A stretch of DNA of 64,000 nt from an uncultured Spirochaetaceae bacterium (GCA_902778325.1 CACYWZ010000006.1:1-64000), one strand, 5' to 3'. Counted from the first letter of the stretch, positions 1 through 9,054 are shown. A program made the numbers and translations. The notes: a model not told the origin generated them from the sequence alone.

Positions 1-448
1 AGTTGTAAACATCGGTTTTGTAGAGCGTCAAATTGTACCAATAATCGTCAGGATTTTTCGGGTCAACCGTGTAGGAATATTTCATATCGCTCCAAAACTC
101 TTTGTCCACGTCGTTCGTCCAAAAGACCATATTCGACGAAAAAGCATCTTTGTAGCTTTGAAACTCCGCAAAAGCCCGCTCTCTCTCGTCTGGGTCGTCA
201 GGATTTTTGAAGAAGCGGATTATTGTCGGGGAAGAAGCGAGCTTTTTTGTCAGCGCGATTTCTGGCTGAAGATAATCTTCCATCATAATGCCCTTTTGGT
301 TGACCTCTTCGCGCAAAATCTGCGTCAAATTGCTCTTCGCCATGCTGTTTGAAATCGCCGTATACGCGAAAAGTATCAAAACTCCCATCGCGACGATTAG
401 AGCAATCGGGACAATTTTGCTCTTGTTGAACGCTGTTATTTCTGCCAT
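1..448 (-). CDS. Methyl-accepting chemotaxis protein, N-terminal fragment (runs off the window)
   Basis: The minus strand is open from an ATG at 448 to the window edge, about 149 codons, with no stop. The protein begins MAEITAFNKSKIVPIALIVA, then a hydrophobic segment (about residues 12-32) and a periplasmic stretch with 'LTQILREEVNQKG' and 'LASSPTIIRFF'. This is the usual start of a treponemal chemoreceptor with a double Cache sensor. An AGGAG sits 8-12 bases upstream of the ATG (plus strand about 459-466). HAMP and signalling domains would lie outside the window. It is transcribed away from the gene at 950. The family call rests on the membrane and sensor layout only, so another Cache-type sensor (kinase or cyclase) is possible. 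Confidence 0.72.
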   Translation of the reverse strand, partial: MAEITAFNKSKIVPIALIVAMGVLILFAYTAISNSMAKSNLTQILREEVNQKGIMMEDYLQPEIALTKKLASSPTIIRFFKNPDDPDERERAFAEFQSYKDAFSSNMVFWTNDVDKEFWSDMKYSYTVDPKNPDDYWYNLTLYKTDVYN

Positions 449-589
449 AAAAAGACTCTCCTTGAAGGTACTTTATTTTATTTTAGCAGTCTCATATGTA
501 ATTTTTCAATTTTTTCTTTTGTTATTTGCCTTTTTTATTGAAAAGACACTCGATATTTTTATGACATTTTAAGACTCAAGCGATTTTCA

Positions 590-850
590 GCCCGTGTCAC
601 TATGACACGACGCGCTTTTTAAAAAAGAGAGCAATGTCATGGTGACACGAGCCGCCTCTGAGCAAAAACGACGCTCGTCACCATGACACGGGGTGTTTTT
701 TGCGAAAATCACTGCTCGTCATGGTGACACGACGTGTTTTTTGTAAAAGACAGTGAATGTCAAAATGACGAGGGGTGCTTTTTTAAAAAGCGGGCAAATG
801 TCATTTTGACACGGCTTTCAAAGCGTTCTGTGCGTGTCATTTTGAATTTT
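590..850. repeat. Tandem array A, 41-bp units with GTCA..TGAC dyads
   Basis: Six to seven units fill the divergent gap between the chemoreceptor fragment and the gene at 950. The GTCA core recurs at 596, 636, 677, 718, 759 and 800, with a last one at 836, so spacing is 40-41 bp. Each unit holds a hairpin of the form GTCA-nn(n)-TGAC, often extended to GTGTCA..TGACAC; the centre varies (CTA, TGG, CCA, AAA, TTT) while the arms are kept. T-runs follow the dyads in some units. No coding potential is seen. Confidence 0.9.
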
Positions 851-949
851 GCATTAAAAAGAAAAATTCAGTGCTTTATTTTGCGGTAAAATCTAAGATT
901 GGAATTCTTTTGCTAGATTTTTATTCTGAAACAACAGATAATATAGAAT

Positions 950-2368
950 ATGGGTTCTCAAGATAATTTTTCAACACAATTATTGCAGGCATTAGATGCC
1001 AAAGCCTCTTGGTTCGACACGGTGGCGCTGCCGAAAGTCCTCGAGAACTACCGTCTGCACTCTTCTTGCGTGCAAAACCTGCTGGGCGCTCTCATCAAGA
1101 AATCGATTGTAACGGCTGACCCGTACAAGCACGATAAAAAAATCTCCAACATCATAATCCCGGACAGCACTGAGTTTGCTGAGGGAGAGCGAGCGTCCGT
1201 CATAGGCTTGAGATTGTCTGACTACGACAGCATGCTCGACTTTTTGTGCAACTATTTCAAATTTTCTGTTGCGCACGTCGACACAAACCGCATTAACAAG
1301 CTTCTTGCACTTAACAACACATTTTTGTGGAATTCGTTCACGATAAACAATCCGAAGCCGAACACACGAGGGCTTGCGACTCTTGTGGCTCAGGCGAGGA
1401 ACGGCGCAGACCCTCTCACTCAAAGCCTGTTCAACGACAGCGTAAGCAAGTCTGCCCGTGCGATTGACGAGATTAACGTGACTCTCACAGAGCTTTCGCT
1501 TTTCCAGCGGGAGATGTACAAGGGACAGGTGCGAAAGAATGTCTTTGAGCATCCGGCGTTCAACAAAGAGCTCGCCTACAAGTCAAAAGAGTCGCTTTTT
1601 GAGGCGATAAAGAAACTTCTTCCGGGTCTTCTTGGAAAAAAGAGCATAAACGTTGAGCTTGTCAACGAGGTTGTCGAGGAAGAACTTGGCGCAAACAAAG
1701 AAAAACTGCGCGAAGAGGTTTTGAAAAAACTCGAAGTGAAGGTCGAGCGCAAGAAAAAGAAAGTCCAGAAGGTCGACACAAAAGAGATGATTCTTGACGC
1801 TCTGAGAACGCTCGGCGCGCTTTATCCGCAGCTGAACGCCGTCATTGAAAAGGTATCGTTCAACCACAACATTCTTCAAGGCGAAAAAAATACGTTCTTT
1901 GACAAGCTCAAGGAGATTTTCCGTCGCGCTTTCAATCTTAAAGAGCCGCCTGTCATTTATGAGATTATCGAGTTTGACCGCGCATCACAAAGGAAGCGCA
2001 AGGTTACGATAAATTATCACGACTTTTTGGCAAGTCTGAACCGCCGAAACAGAGTTTATGCTTCATTCTCGCAAAAGAACTCTCAAGGCTATCAGAGGGT
2101 TGCGAATATCGAAGAGGACAAAATCCTTGATTTCGTAAAAAAGCAATGCTCTGAATGTCAGGCTCTCACGGTGCAGCTCAATGCGCTCGACGAGTTTTTC
2201 AAAACCACTTGCCAGCCGAGCAACAAGGCAAGAATCAAGGGTATGAAAATGGACCTTGAGGCGATGAAAAACACGCTTGTAAACGTCAATCAAAAACGCG
2301 CTGAATACGTCTCTTACATAGAAGAGCAAGCGCAAATGAAAAAACTTGGAATTACAGATGATGAATAA
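950..2368 (+). CDS. Conserved spirochaete protein of unknown function (possibly DUF5312)
   Basis: A 472-residue soluble protein with no signal peptide or membrane segment. Its most notable region is a lysine-rich, probably helical stretch around residues 225-285 ('EELGANKEKLREEVLKKLEV', then RKKKK). It resembles a spirochaete-only family I know as DUF5312, but I cannot confirm that without a profile search. No good Shine-Dalgarno sequence precedes the ATG; the bases just upstream are AT-rich (GATAATATAGAAT), so the start is less certain. The stop overlaps the start of the peptide-binding protein gene, suggesting co-transcription. Function unknown. Confidence 0.8.
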   Translation: MGSQDNFSTQLLQALDAKASWFDTVALPKVLENYRLHSSCVQNLLGALIKKSIVTADPYKHDKKISNIIIPDSTEFAEGERASVIGLRLSDYDSMLDFLCNYFKFSVAHVDTNRINKLLALNNTFLWNSFTINNPKPNTRGLATLVAQARNGADPLTQSLFNDSVSKSARAIDEINVTLTELSLFQREMYKGQVRKNVFEHPAFNKELAYKSKESLFEAIKKLLPGLLGKKSINVELVNEVVEEELGANKEKLREEVLKKLEVKVERKKKKVQKVDTKEMILDALRTLGALYPQLNAVIEKVSFNHNILQGEKNTFFDKLKEIFRRAFNLKEPPVIYEIIEFDRASQRKRKVTINYHDFLASLNRRNRVYASFSQKNSQGYQRVANIEEDKILDFVKKQCSECQALTVQLNALDEFFKTTCQPSNKARIKGMKMDLEAMKNTLVNVNQKRAEYVSYIEEQAQMKKLGITDDE

Positions 2369-3941
2369 ACCTTTTTTGAAAACGACTGCGCTTCTTTTTG
2401 CGCTTCTTTTTGCTTCAACTGCCGCGCTTTTTGCAGAGGAAGCAGAAAAGAGCGACAAACTTGAAAACCAGCGCACTTTGAACATGATTGATTTTCTGCA
2501 CGATTATGATTTGAATCCGCACACTTCAGCGTATACATCAGAAGCGCAGATTATGACGGGGCTTTACGAAGGGCTTTATTCCTACAATCCCGTGACGCTT
2601 GAGCCAGTTCCGGCTCTTGCAGAGTCGTTCAAAGTATCGAGAAGCAGAGTCCGCTGGACATTCACAATCCGAAAAAACGCAAAGTTTAGCGACGGCTCTG
2701 CAATCACGGCGCAAAGTGTGCGTGAATCATGGCTGAACCTTCTTGCAAATCCAGCGGCATCTTATTCATCGCTTTTGGACTGCATTGATGGCGCTGAAGC
2801 CTATCGCACAGGAAGCGGAAAGCGCGACAGCGTCGGGATTGTGGCAAAAAACGCCTCGACTCTCATCGTAACGCTCAACACGCCAGCGCCACACTTTCAG
2901 CGCCTTTTGTGCCATCACGCGTTCTCGGTTGTTCCTGCAAAGCCAAATGTCTACTCAGGCGCATTCACGCTCAAATCATACGAAAACGGCGTTTTGGAAC
3001 TTGTGAAAAACCCGAAATATTGGGACGCGGCTTCAGTGGCGCTTCCAAGCATTCATATCGAGCAGTCAGGCGACCCTGACGAAAACACTTACGCTTTTAA
3101 CACAGGAGCGGCGGACTGGGTGACAGGCAATATCGAGCCGAAATCACTCATAAACTCAAGCGCAGTCTGTATGGCAGCGGAATACGGAACGCAATTTTTG
3201 TTCTTCAAGTGCGAAAATCAGCCGTGGAACACAGCAGAGTTTCGACAAGCACTCCTTGCCGCAGTTCCATGGGCTGAGCTCAGAAGCAAAGCTGTCGTCG
3301 CAGCAGAAACGCTGATTTATCCGCTTCCGCTTTATCCAAGCGTCACAGGCTACAAAGACACAGACGCCGACGAAGCGCTGGACTTGATGAAAAAAGCGAG
3401 AGCAAAAGCTGGAATCCCAGAGAAAAAAGAAATCGAAATCATTATCGCGCTCAGCGAGGAAGAATCAGAAACACGCTTCTATGATATGCTTTCAGCAGCA
3501 TGGAAGCCACTCGGCGTCAAAGTAACAGCGCAGAGAACACCTGTTGAGAGCTATCTTTCAAACATCAAAAACTGGAAGGCAGATGTTTTCTTGTACTCTT
3601 GGATTGGAGATTTCGCCGAACCGCTGGCGTTCCTTGAGTTGTTCCGAACGGAATCAAAACTCCGCGAAACAACGTGGACATCAAAAGAATACGACGCTCT
3701 TCTTGATGAGGCGTCAGGCATTTCGGACACAGCAGAGCGCTACAAGGTCTTTGCAAAAGCGGAGCAGCTGTTGCTCGACGAGGCGGTGATTATGCCAATC
3801 TCGCACCCAGTGAGTTTCCACATTATCGACACAAAAGTTGTCGGCGGCTGGTATTCAAACGCTCTCGACATTCATCCGTTCAAGTATCTGTATCTCAAGA
3901 AACCGCAGATTACAGTACAAAATCTCGTTTTTGCAAAATAA
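2358..3941 (+). CDS. Oligopeptide ABC transporter substrate-binding protein
   Basis: A periplasmic solute-binding protein of the SBP_bac_5 (OppA/DppA) family, about 527 residues, usual length. A type I signal peptide (MNKPFLKTTALLFALLFAS, cleavage after ..ALFA) has no lipobox cysteine. Family sequence follows: 'VPALAESFKVSRSRVRWTF', 'FSDGSAITAQSVRESW' and 'YWDAASVALP'. An open frame extends to a TTG at 2346, but adjacent ATGs at 2358/2361 start the signal peptide properly. The start overlaps the stop of the upstream gene. No permease or ATPase genes are adjacent, so it must work with a transporter encoded elsewhere. A terminator follows directly. Confidence 0.9.
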   Translation: MMNKPFLKTTALLFALLFASTAALFAEEAEKSDKLENQRTLNMIDFLHDYDLNPHTSAYTSEAQIMTGLYEGLYSYNPVTLEPVPALAESFKVSRSRVRWTFTIRKNAKFSDGSAITAQSVRESWLNLLANPAASYSSLLDCIDGAEAYRTGSGKRDSVGIVAKNASTLIVTLNTPAPHFQRLLCHHAFSVVPAKPNVYSGAFTLKSYENGVLELVKNPKYWDAASVALPSIHIEQSGDPDENTYAFNTGAADWVTGNIEPKSLINSSAVCMAAEYGTQFLFFKCENQPWNTAEFRQALLAAVPWAELRSKAVVAAETLIYPLPLYPSVTGYKDTDADEALDLMKKARAKAGIPEKKEIEIIIALSEEESETRFYDMLSAAWKPLGVKVTAQRTPVESYLSNIKNWKADVFLYSWIGDFAEPLAFLELFRTESKLRETTWTSKEYDALLDEASGISDTAERYKVFAKAEQLLLDEAVIMPISHPVSFHIIDTKVVGGWYSNALDIHPFKYLYLKKPQITVQNLVFAK

Positions 3942-3980
3942 CTTTTTGCCGTCTGTTGCTCAATAGACGGCAAAGTTTTA
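3942..3980 (+). terminator. Rho-independent terminator after the peptide-binding protein
   Basis: GCCGTCT (3948-3954) pairs with AGACGGC (3965-3971) across a ten-base loop, extended by flanking T/A bases, and is followed by a short T run. It begins right after the stop at 3941. Confidence 0.75.
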
Positions 3981-3984
3981 TAAT
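3956..3984 (+). promoter_or_regulatory. Probable ackA promoter inside the terminator region
   Basis: A perfect TATAAT at 3979-3984 lies 17 bp downstream of TTGCTC (3956-3961). The -35 is weak. The leader would be about 30 bases and carries AGGGGAA before the ackA ATG. The promoter overlaps the loop and 3' arm of the upstream terminator. Confidence 0.5.
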
Positions 3985-4020
3985 ATGGCTTTCGCACAAC
4001 TTTCAGTTTAGGGGAATAAA

Positions 4021-5355
4021 ATGGTAATTCTTACATTGAACTGCGGTTCTTCTTCCGCAAAGTATCAGGTTTATGACTGGGACAACAAAGATGTACTCGC
4101 TACAGGTGTTGTTGAGCGCGTAACACAGGACGGCTCTGTTATCACACACAAGCCAAAGGGAAAAGACAAGTTCGTTCTCGAAAGCCCTTGCCCAACACAC
4201 AAAGAAGCTATCGAGCTTATTTTGAACGCAATCACAGACAAAGACCATGGCGTTATCACAGATATGAGCGTTATCGGTGCTGTTGGACATCGCGTTTTGC
4301 ACGGCGGCGACAAGTTCACAAAGAGCGTCAAAGTTACTCCGGAGGTTCTCGACGGATTCCGCTCTGTTATCGGATTGGGCCCTCTTCACATGCCTGCAAA
4401 CATCATGGGCATTGAGGCTGCTCAGAAAGTTTTGCCAAACGTTCCGCACGTCGCAGTTATGGACACCGCTTGGCACCAGACAATGCCGCCGTCATCATAC
4501 CGCTATGCAATCCCGAAAGAATGGTATGAGAAATACGCAGCACGCCGCTACGGCTTCCACGGAACATCATTCCTCTACACAGCAAAACGCGCTGCTGTTC
4601 TTTTGCACAAAGAGCCAAAAGACACAAACATCATCATCGCACACGTCGGAAACGGTGCTTCAATGTGCGCTGTAAAGAACGGCTGCTGCTTCGACACATC
4701 AATGGGTATCACACCTCTTGAAGGCTTGGTAATGGGAACTCGCTGTGGCGATATGGACTGCGCTTTGCCGTTCTACATCATGAGAGAGACTGGAATGAGC
4801 GCGGCTGAGATGGACAACGCTATCAACAAGAAGAGCGGACTTCTCGGAATCACTGGAAAATACACAGACCGCCGCGACGTTGAGGAGATGGCAGCAAAAG
4901 GCGACAAAGACTGTCAGCTCGCAGTTGATATGGAATGCTACCGCTTGAAGAAGTACTTCGGCGCATACATGGCAGCAATCGGTCCTGTTGACGCAATCGT
5001 CTACACAGCAGGCGTCGGCGAGCATTCACCGCTCATTCGCGCAAAGGCTCTTGAGGGCTTGGAATGGCTCGGCGTTAAGATTGACCCGAAAAAGAATGCG
5101 CTTGCAAACACAGGAAACGCAGAAACTTGCATCAGCGCAGACGACAGCAAGGTCAAAGTTTTCGTTATCCCAACAGACGAAGAGCTTGTTATGACAGAAG
5201 ACGCGTTTGCGATTATGAACGGAACTTACGATGTTCACACGAACTTCAAGTACAGCTTCCAAGACCCGTCCTATCGCAACAAGGCTCGCGAAGAAGGCTT
5301 GAAGAAAGACCTTGAGAAGCACCCAGACCTCGCTTCTATCATCGTACGCCCGTAA
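4021..5355 (+). CDS. ackA: Acetate kinase
   Basis: Converts acetyl phosphate and ADP to acetate and ATP, the final energy-yielding step of mixed-acid fermentation in the cytoplasm. The 444-residue product has the N-terminal phosphate-binding signature NCGSSSAKY (residues 7-15), the second acetate-kinase signature RYGFHGTS, '[11 protein letters not shown]', 'MGTRCGD' and 'GVGEHSP'. It is somewhat longer than the usual ~400 residues because of a C-terminal tail after the last conserved block. AGGGGAA precedes the ATG. It is a single-gene unit between two terminators; pta is not in this window. Codon choice looks highly adapted, fitting strong expression. Confidence 0.97.
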   Translation: MVILTLNCGSSSAKYQVYDWDNKDVLATGVVERVTQDGSVITHKPKGKDKFVLESPCPTHKEAIELILNAITDKDHGVITDMSVIGAVGHRVLHGGDKFTKSVKVTPEVLDGFRSVIGLGPLHMPANIMGIEAAQKVLPNVPHVAVMDTAWHQTMPPSSYRYAIPKEWYEKYAARRYGFHGTSFLYTAKRAAVLLHKEPKDTNIIIAHVGNGASMCAVKNGCCFDTSMGITPLEGLVMGTRCGDMDCALPFYIMRETGMSAAEMDNAINKKSGLLGITGKYTDRRDVEEMAAKGDKDCQLAVDMECYRLKKYFGAYMAAIGPVDAIVYTAGVGEHSPLIRAKALEGLEWLGVKIDPKKNALANTGNAETCISADDSKVKVFVIPTDEELVMTEDAFAIMNGTYDVHTNFKYSFQDPSYRNKAREEGLKKDLEKHPDLASIIVRP

Positions 5356-5373
5356 CCGTAAAAGGCTTTTTGA

Positions 5374-5405
5374 AGTCCCTGTCGTTTTTGGCAGGGATTT
5401 TTTTT
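5374..5405 (+). terminator. Rho-independent terminator of ackA
   Basis: TCCCTG (5376-5381) pairs with CAGGGA (5392-5397), separated by a T-rich loop and followed by eight T. Confidence 0.9.
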
Positions 5406-5422
5406 ATGAACACAAAATCTTT

Positions 5423-5560
5423 TTCGCGCAAGCCGTGAATAAGCATTTGAAGCGCAAATCCATTTCGCGCAGGTCGTGAATAAGTATTTGAAGCGCAAAT
5501 CCATTTCGCGCAAGCCGTGTGTAAGTATTCGAAGCGCAAAACCATTTCGCGCAAGCTTCG
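5423..5560. repeat. Tandem array B, exact 41-bp units
   Basis: The block TTCGCGCAAG starts at 5423, 5464, 5505 and 5546, exactly 41 bp apart, giving three full units and a partial fourth. Units end with GAAGCGCAAA and differ by a few substitutions (TTTGAAG versus TTCGAAG). The array lies between the converging ackA and lipoprotein genes. Confidence 0.93.
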
Positions 5561-5578
5561 TTTTCTCAAAACACCTCT

Positions 5579-6827
5579 CTAAAACTCACGGATTGCACAA
5601 ACATAGCAGGAAAGAATAGAAACACCTTGCCCGATAGGCGTTCCACCTCCAAACCTTACATTCATCGAAACTAGTTGATGATCAGCAGAGTCTTTTGCAT
5701 CTGTAAGATTTGACGAATGGAAGTGATTTCCTCCTGAACTCGTATCCAATTTTGTGCCGTTTACTTTTTGCAAAATTGTATTTATAACTTGAGATTCGTT
5801 ATCAACGTCGTACAGATTTGTTCTTAAAGTCATCAATTCTGCGGCAGTTGGCATATACCAGCCAGTTTCATACTCTTCTGGAAGAGAATACTTTGTTCCG
5901 TAATTGTTTACCCACGCAAATGCAGGATATTCTCCAGCAGCATCTTTTTGCCTTATCAAAGCCCAGTTGTCGCTTCCGTTTAAATCACCTTTCAAAAAGT
6001 ATGAGTTATTGTTGTATGATACATGAGCTTCACTAGGTTCTTCATTTACCTCATAAGCCATTATGTCGTTGAATGTGTTTTTTAATTGAGTCACATCAGA
6101 TTCTAAGTTTTTCGCCACAGAACCAGTTGATGCCCAATCATACAGACCGCCATTTGCACTTTCTTCAGAACTGTTGTGAATACCGATTCCGAGAATTCTT
6201 GCACCAAGAGAATCAGATGATGTTCCAGCATAGAAAATTACCGCAATGGCAGAGGCTTTCTGCTCGTCAGTCAGCGTCAAATCTGCGCTGTATTCAGTCG
6301 CAGAGCCGTCGCTGAAAACGATGTCACCGACAGCATTCGGTTTTTGCTTTGTGCCGATAAGGTTTTCAGCAGCAGTATCGTCTATATCTTCATAAGGCAA
6401 AAGCACAAGAGCAAGAGCATTCTCGTCCTCAGCTATCGTGATTTCATCAGTTTCGCCCTTGTACAAAATGATATTTTTGTCGTTTTCTTTTCTGAACGCA
6501 GTGCCTTCTGCTTTGACCACTGTGCCAACAGGGATTTCCTCGAACAAGACCTTCAAGCCGTCTTCAATCGCAACAGTCTTTTTGTCAATGTAAGCACCTT
6601 TTAACTCGACAGTCAAAAACAACTCATCTGCATTATCAAATCCCCCCCCCCTCTTCATCAATAACAGCGCGAGAGTGAGCAAGCGATTTTGATTTTATTT
6701 GCTTTACCATGTCGCTCGTGATTGTGAAAGAAAGTGAGCCTGTGTCATTACTTTGGTTCAGAAGTGAGCAAGACAAGAAAAGCAGCGAAATCAAAGCGGA
6801 TAATGCAAAAAAAGCCTTTTTGGTCAT
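5579..6827 (-). pseudogene. Lipoprotein with DUF1566-like C-terminus, frameshifted at a G10 run (possibly phase-variable)
   Basis: Two frames make one gene. From ATG 6827 (AAGGAG just upstream) the first encodes a lipoprotein signal MTKKAFFALSALISLLFLSC, then about 40 residues, and stops just after ten G (plus strand C run 6642-6651). The second frame continues from the tract to 5579 and ends with 'WYMPTAAELMTLRTNLYDV' and 'CYVCAIREF', which resembles the Lcl/DUF1566 C-terminal fold common in treponemal lipoproteins. Nine (or twelve) G would join the frames as ..EEGGGFDNADEL. As given, the gene is OFF. Whether this is slipped-strand phase variation, decay or a base-calling error cannot be decided from one sequence. 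The intact product would be a cell-envelope lipoprotein. Confidence 0.82.
6642..6651 (-). repeat. Homopolymer tract, G10 on the coding strand
   Basis: Ten consecutive C on the plus strand lie inside the lipoprotein coding region, about 60 codons after its start. The length puts the two halves of the gene out of frame by one base. Confidence 0.95.
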
Positions 6828-6890
6828 AGATTTCTCCTTATGGATTTTTTGGGAAAGTGTGCGATTATCATATTCGCTTCCATAAGTCTT

Positions 6891-6918
6891 ATTATAATGT
6901 GGTTTGCCCTCTTTTCAA
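6891..6918 (-). promoter_or_regulatory. Promoter of the frameshifted lipoprotein gene
   Basis: On the minus strand TTGAAA (6918-6913) is followed after 16 bp by a perfect TATAAT (6896-6891). The predicted leader is about 57 bases and ends with AAGGAGAAATCT before the ATG at 6827. A strong promoter argues the gene is still meant to be expressed. Confidence 0.75.
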
Positions 6919-6947
6919 TTTGAGGAGTTTTGCAGTCGAATGAGCAA

Positions 6948-6990
6948 AAGAAAAACCGCCCAAGTTTTGACCAAGGCGGTTTTTCTTAAA
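6948..6990 (-). terminator. Terminator of the membrane protein gene at 7025
   Basis: AAAAACCGCC (6951-6960) pairs with GGCGGTTTTT (6975-6984). T-rich on both sides, so it may act in both directions. Confidence 0.88.
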
Positions 6991-7024
6991 AAGTTTTTTA
7001 TCTCAATAGAAAAGCAAGAGAAAA

Positions 7025-7822
7025 TCAGTCTTTCCAAGGGAAGATGAAAGAGCGGATTGAGCGCGGTCCGAGCGTTTCCTTGTCGGCTTTCAAAAGGTCG
7101 CTCCACGGGATATTGCGCCTCTTTCGTCCTTTTAGCTCAGGGTGTGCTTCAAGATAATCGTATTTGTACAAGAGGATTTTGAGCGCGTTCGAAAGCGAGA
7201 GCAAAATGCCCGTTGCGCCCGGAGCAGAGCCTAGCAAAAACGCTGAAAGGAAGAGCATAATTCCGTGATAGACGAACATAAAGAGCGAAAGAAGCGGATT
7301 GTCAAAAAAGATGAAAAGCGACTTTTTGAGCGCCACGCGGAACGGGTCTTTCAAAGTCATTTTTATCGGGATAAACCACTGAAGCGAAAGAGAAGCGATA
7401 AGCACAAACCAAAACACGCAGGAGGCAAGGAAAATGCCAATCATATTTCCGCCGCGCGAAAGGCTCATGTAATATGGGATTCCCACTGAGGCAAAAATCG
7501 TAAAAAGACCGCAGATAAGACCAAAAAGAGCGCCCTCTTTTGCGCACGGCACAATCTGCGAAAAGTAATCTTTCACAGAGCCTGCGCCAAAATTCGCGAT
7601 GCGCACGGCGTTCTCGCCGAAAGCAAACAAAAGCGCCATGAAAAATGCAAAAAACACAAGGGTAAAAAGCATTCCCAAAGCCATATTTCCCGAAGCGTTG
7701 ACAGTGCCGTAAAGCGCCCAAAGAGCCACAGAAGCCAACGTCATAACAATGTTCGGAACAATGAGGGACAGCATATTGTCCCAGCCATCGCAAAAGTTCT
7801 TTTTTAGCAAATACAAAATCAT
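7025..7822 (-). CDS. Multi-pass membrane protein of unknown function
   Basis: 265 residues with about six hydrophobic segments (for example 'LIVPNIVMTLASVALWALYG', 'MALGMLFTLVFFAFFMALLF' and 'IGIFLASCVFWFVLIASLSL') and a basic cytoplasmic C-terminal tail ending GPRSIRSFIFPWKD. The layout recalls DUF624/YesL-type membrane proteins, but I do not recognise a specific family. There is no ribosome site before the ATG; the -10 element lies only six bases upstream, so the mRNA is probably leaderless. It is divergent from the MarR gene, and a 16-bp dyad covers its -35 box, so MarR control is likely. Confidence 0.82.
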   Translation of the reverse strand: MILYLLKKNFCDGWDNMLSLIVPNIVMTLASVALWALYGTVNASGNMALGMLFTLVFFAFFMALLFAFGENAVRIANFGAGSVKDYFSQIVPCAKEGALFGLICGLFTIFASVGIPYYMSLSRGGNMIGIFLASCVFWFVLIASLSLQWFIPIKMTLKDPFRVALKKSLFIFFDNPLLSLFMFVYHGIMLFLSAFLLGSAPGATGILLSLSNALKILLYKYDYLEAHPELKGRKRRNIPWSDLLKADKETLGPRSIRSFIFPWKD

Positions 7823-7828
7823 GGTTTA

Positions 7829-7857
7829 AATCTACTTATTGTTCGCCTTATAGTCAA
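7829..7857 (-). promoter_or_regulatory. Leaderless promoter of the membrane protein gene
   Basis: Minus strand TTGACT (7857-7852), 17 bp, TAGATT (7834-7829), then six bases to ATG 7822. Transcription should start at or next to the A of the ATG. No Shine-Dalgarno sequence is present. Confidence 0.6.
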
Positions 7858-7865
7858 TCGACTAT
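7850..7865. promoter_or_regulatory. Dyad operator, probably for the MarR regulator
   Basis: ATAGTC-AATC-GACTAT is a perfect inverted repeat between the divergent genes. It overlaps the -35 box of the membrane-protein promoter and lies 34 bp before the marR-type ATG. Size and placement suit a MarR dimer; binding is inferred. Confidence 0.55.
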
Positions 7866-7898
7866 TCATTTTTTTTCTTTGCTGATAAAATCAAAGCC

Positions 7899-8342
7899 AT
7901 GAAATGCGCCTTAGACACATCAAAAACACTCGCCCTCATCTCTCACATTCACTCTTGCGCGGAAGAATATCTTTGCACCGAGCTGAAAAAGAAAGGGCTT
8001 CCGGAGCTGTCTACCTCGCACGGCTTCATTCTTTATAATCTGTCCGTTTTTGAAAAACTCACAATGGGCGAAATCGCAACGAAAATCAACCGCGACAAGT
8101 CAACCGCGACCGTCCTCGTCAAAAAGCTCATCAACTTGAACCTCGTCGAAACAAAGAGCTGCACGAAAGACAGCCGCGTCAAATACGTCTCTCTTTCAGA
8201 AAAAGGAAAGCAGTTCACAGACGCCACCGCCGAGATTTCGGCAAATCTTTTGAAAAAATGCTACAAGGGCTTTTCTTCAAAAGACGCCGAAAATCTCACT
8301 TCATATCTTCTTTGTGTCGCAAACAATTTCGACAGCGAATAA
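7899..8342 (+). CDS. MarR-family transcriptional regulator
   Basis: 147 residues, the usual MarR length. The winged helix is visible: helix-turn-helix 'MGEIATKINRDKSTATVLVK' (about residues 56-75), then the wing 'CTKDSRVKYVSLSEKGKQF'. N- and C-terminal helices would form the dimer interface. It is expected to repress its own region and the divergent membrane protein in response to a small ligand, given the shared dyad. The start is the first ATG of the frame, with only a weak ribosome site upstream. The ligand cannot be inferred. Confidence 0.9.
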   Translation: MKCALDTSKTLALISHIHSCAEEYLCTELKKKGLPELSTSHGFILYNLSVFEKLTMGEIATKINRDKSTATVLVKKLINLNLVETKSCTKDSRVKYVSLSEKGKQFTDATAEISANLLKKCYKGFSSKDAENLTSYLLCVANNFDSE

Positions 8343-8378
8343 TTTTTTCCACCGCGCCCGCTTTTGAGAGTCTTCGCA

Positions 8379-8590
8379 GATTCCGAAACGAGTTCTCAAA
8401 TGACAATTGCCTCGCTGGGGCAACTTTTGCCTTTCGAACATTTGTTAAAAGCCCCGCTGAGCCTCAGCAAAGAAAAAAACATTTGTTCAAAGCTCCGCTG
8501 GAGTGAATTTTGCACTTTAAACACTTGTTCGCGCATCCGCTGAGCCTCAGCCTTAAAACTAACATTTGTTACTTTCAACGCAATTGTTAC
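8379..8590. repeat. Tandem array C, 41-bp units, with a fragment of the dispersed element
   Basis: ACATTTGTT-like blocks start at 8438, 8479, 8520 and 8561, exactly 41 bp apart. Between them lie different hairpins: GCCTCGCTGGGGC, GCTGAGCCTCAGC (twice) and CTCCGCTGGAG. The stem sequence differs from unit to unit while the fold is kept. The left edge (8379-8404, 'GATTCCGAAACGAGTTC') is a piece of the dispersed element found whole at 60.5, 61.5 and 63.7 kb. The remainder up to the terminator at 8653 shows nothing else. Confidence 0.85.
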
Positions 8591-8652
8591 AGCAATGAAA
8601 CGATATTGAAAAATATGTCATCTTTGACAAAGTCCGCTTTATTTTCGCTTCC

Positions 8653-8691
8653 AAAAAAAGAGGCGATGCAATAAAGCACGCCTCTTTTTGT
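8653..8691 (-). terminator. Terminator of the efflux operon
   Basis: AAAAAGAGGCG (8655-8665) pairs with CGCCTCTTTTT (8679-8689), A/T rich on both sides. It lies just beyond the last gene of the minus-strand operon. Confidence 0.88.
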
Positions 8692-8721
8692 TGGATTTGA
8701 TTTCAGCAAGAAAAAATTCGC

Positions 8722-9051
8722 TTAGTATTCTTCTGCCCGCGAGATAAAGCAGGCGATTCCCTCATCTTTGTAGACGACGCGGAGTTTTGAGACAATCGTC
8801 TTGATTTTCTCGGCTTCCTCCTCGCCGCAATAGATGATGTACATCATATTGAGCTGAGGCCAGATGGCGTCGCCCAAACGCGGGTTTGAAAAGCCCGCTC
8901 CCATCACAGGAAAGAGTTTCGTGTAGTGAGAACCGACTTTGTTGTCGTGAAACTCCTCCTGAAAGTCCTCTTCCAGTGCCTGCGAGAAAATAATCTCGAT
9001 TCTAACAGCCAAAGGCTGCTTTTCACTGTTCTGTTCATTTTTGGCTGCCAT
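8722..9051 (-). CDS. PII-like RND-transporter-associated protein (PG0541 type)
   Basis: A 109-residue small alpha/beta protein with the layout of the PG0541 family, PII-like proteins encoded beside RND pumps. Visible: 'VRIEIIFSQALEEDFQEEF' (strand and helix), 'YTKLFPVMGAGFSNPRLGD' where PII proteins carry the T-loop, 'QLNMMYIIYCGEEEAEKIK' and 'VVYKDEGIACFIS'. It follows the pump gene by three bases, so the two are co-translated. Role unknown; a cytoplasmic regulator of the pump is the usual suggestion. Confidence 0.8.
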   Translation of the reverse strand: MAAKNEQNSEKQPLAVRIEIIFSQALEEDFQEEFHDNKVGSHYTKLFPVMGAGFSNPRLGDAIWPQLNMMYIIYCGEEEAEKIKTIVSKLRVVYKDEGIACFISRAEEY

Positions 9052-9054
9052 AAA

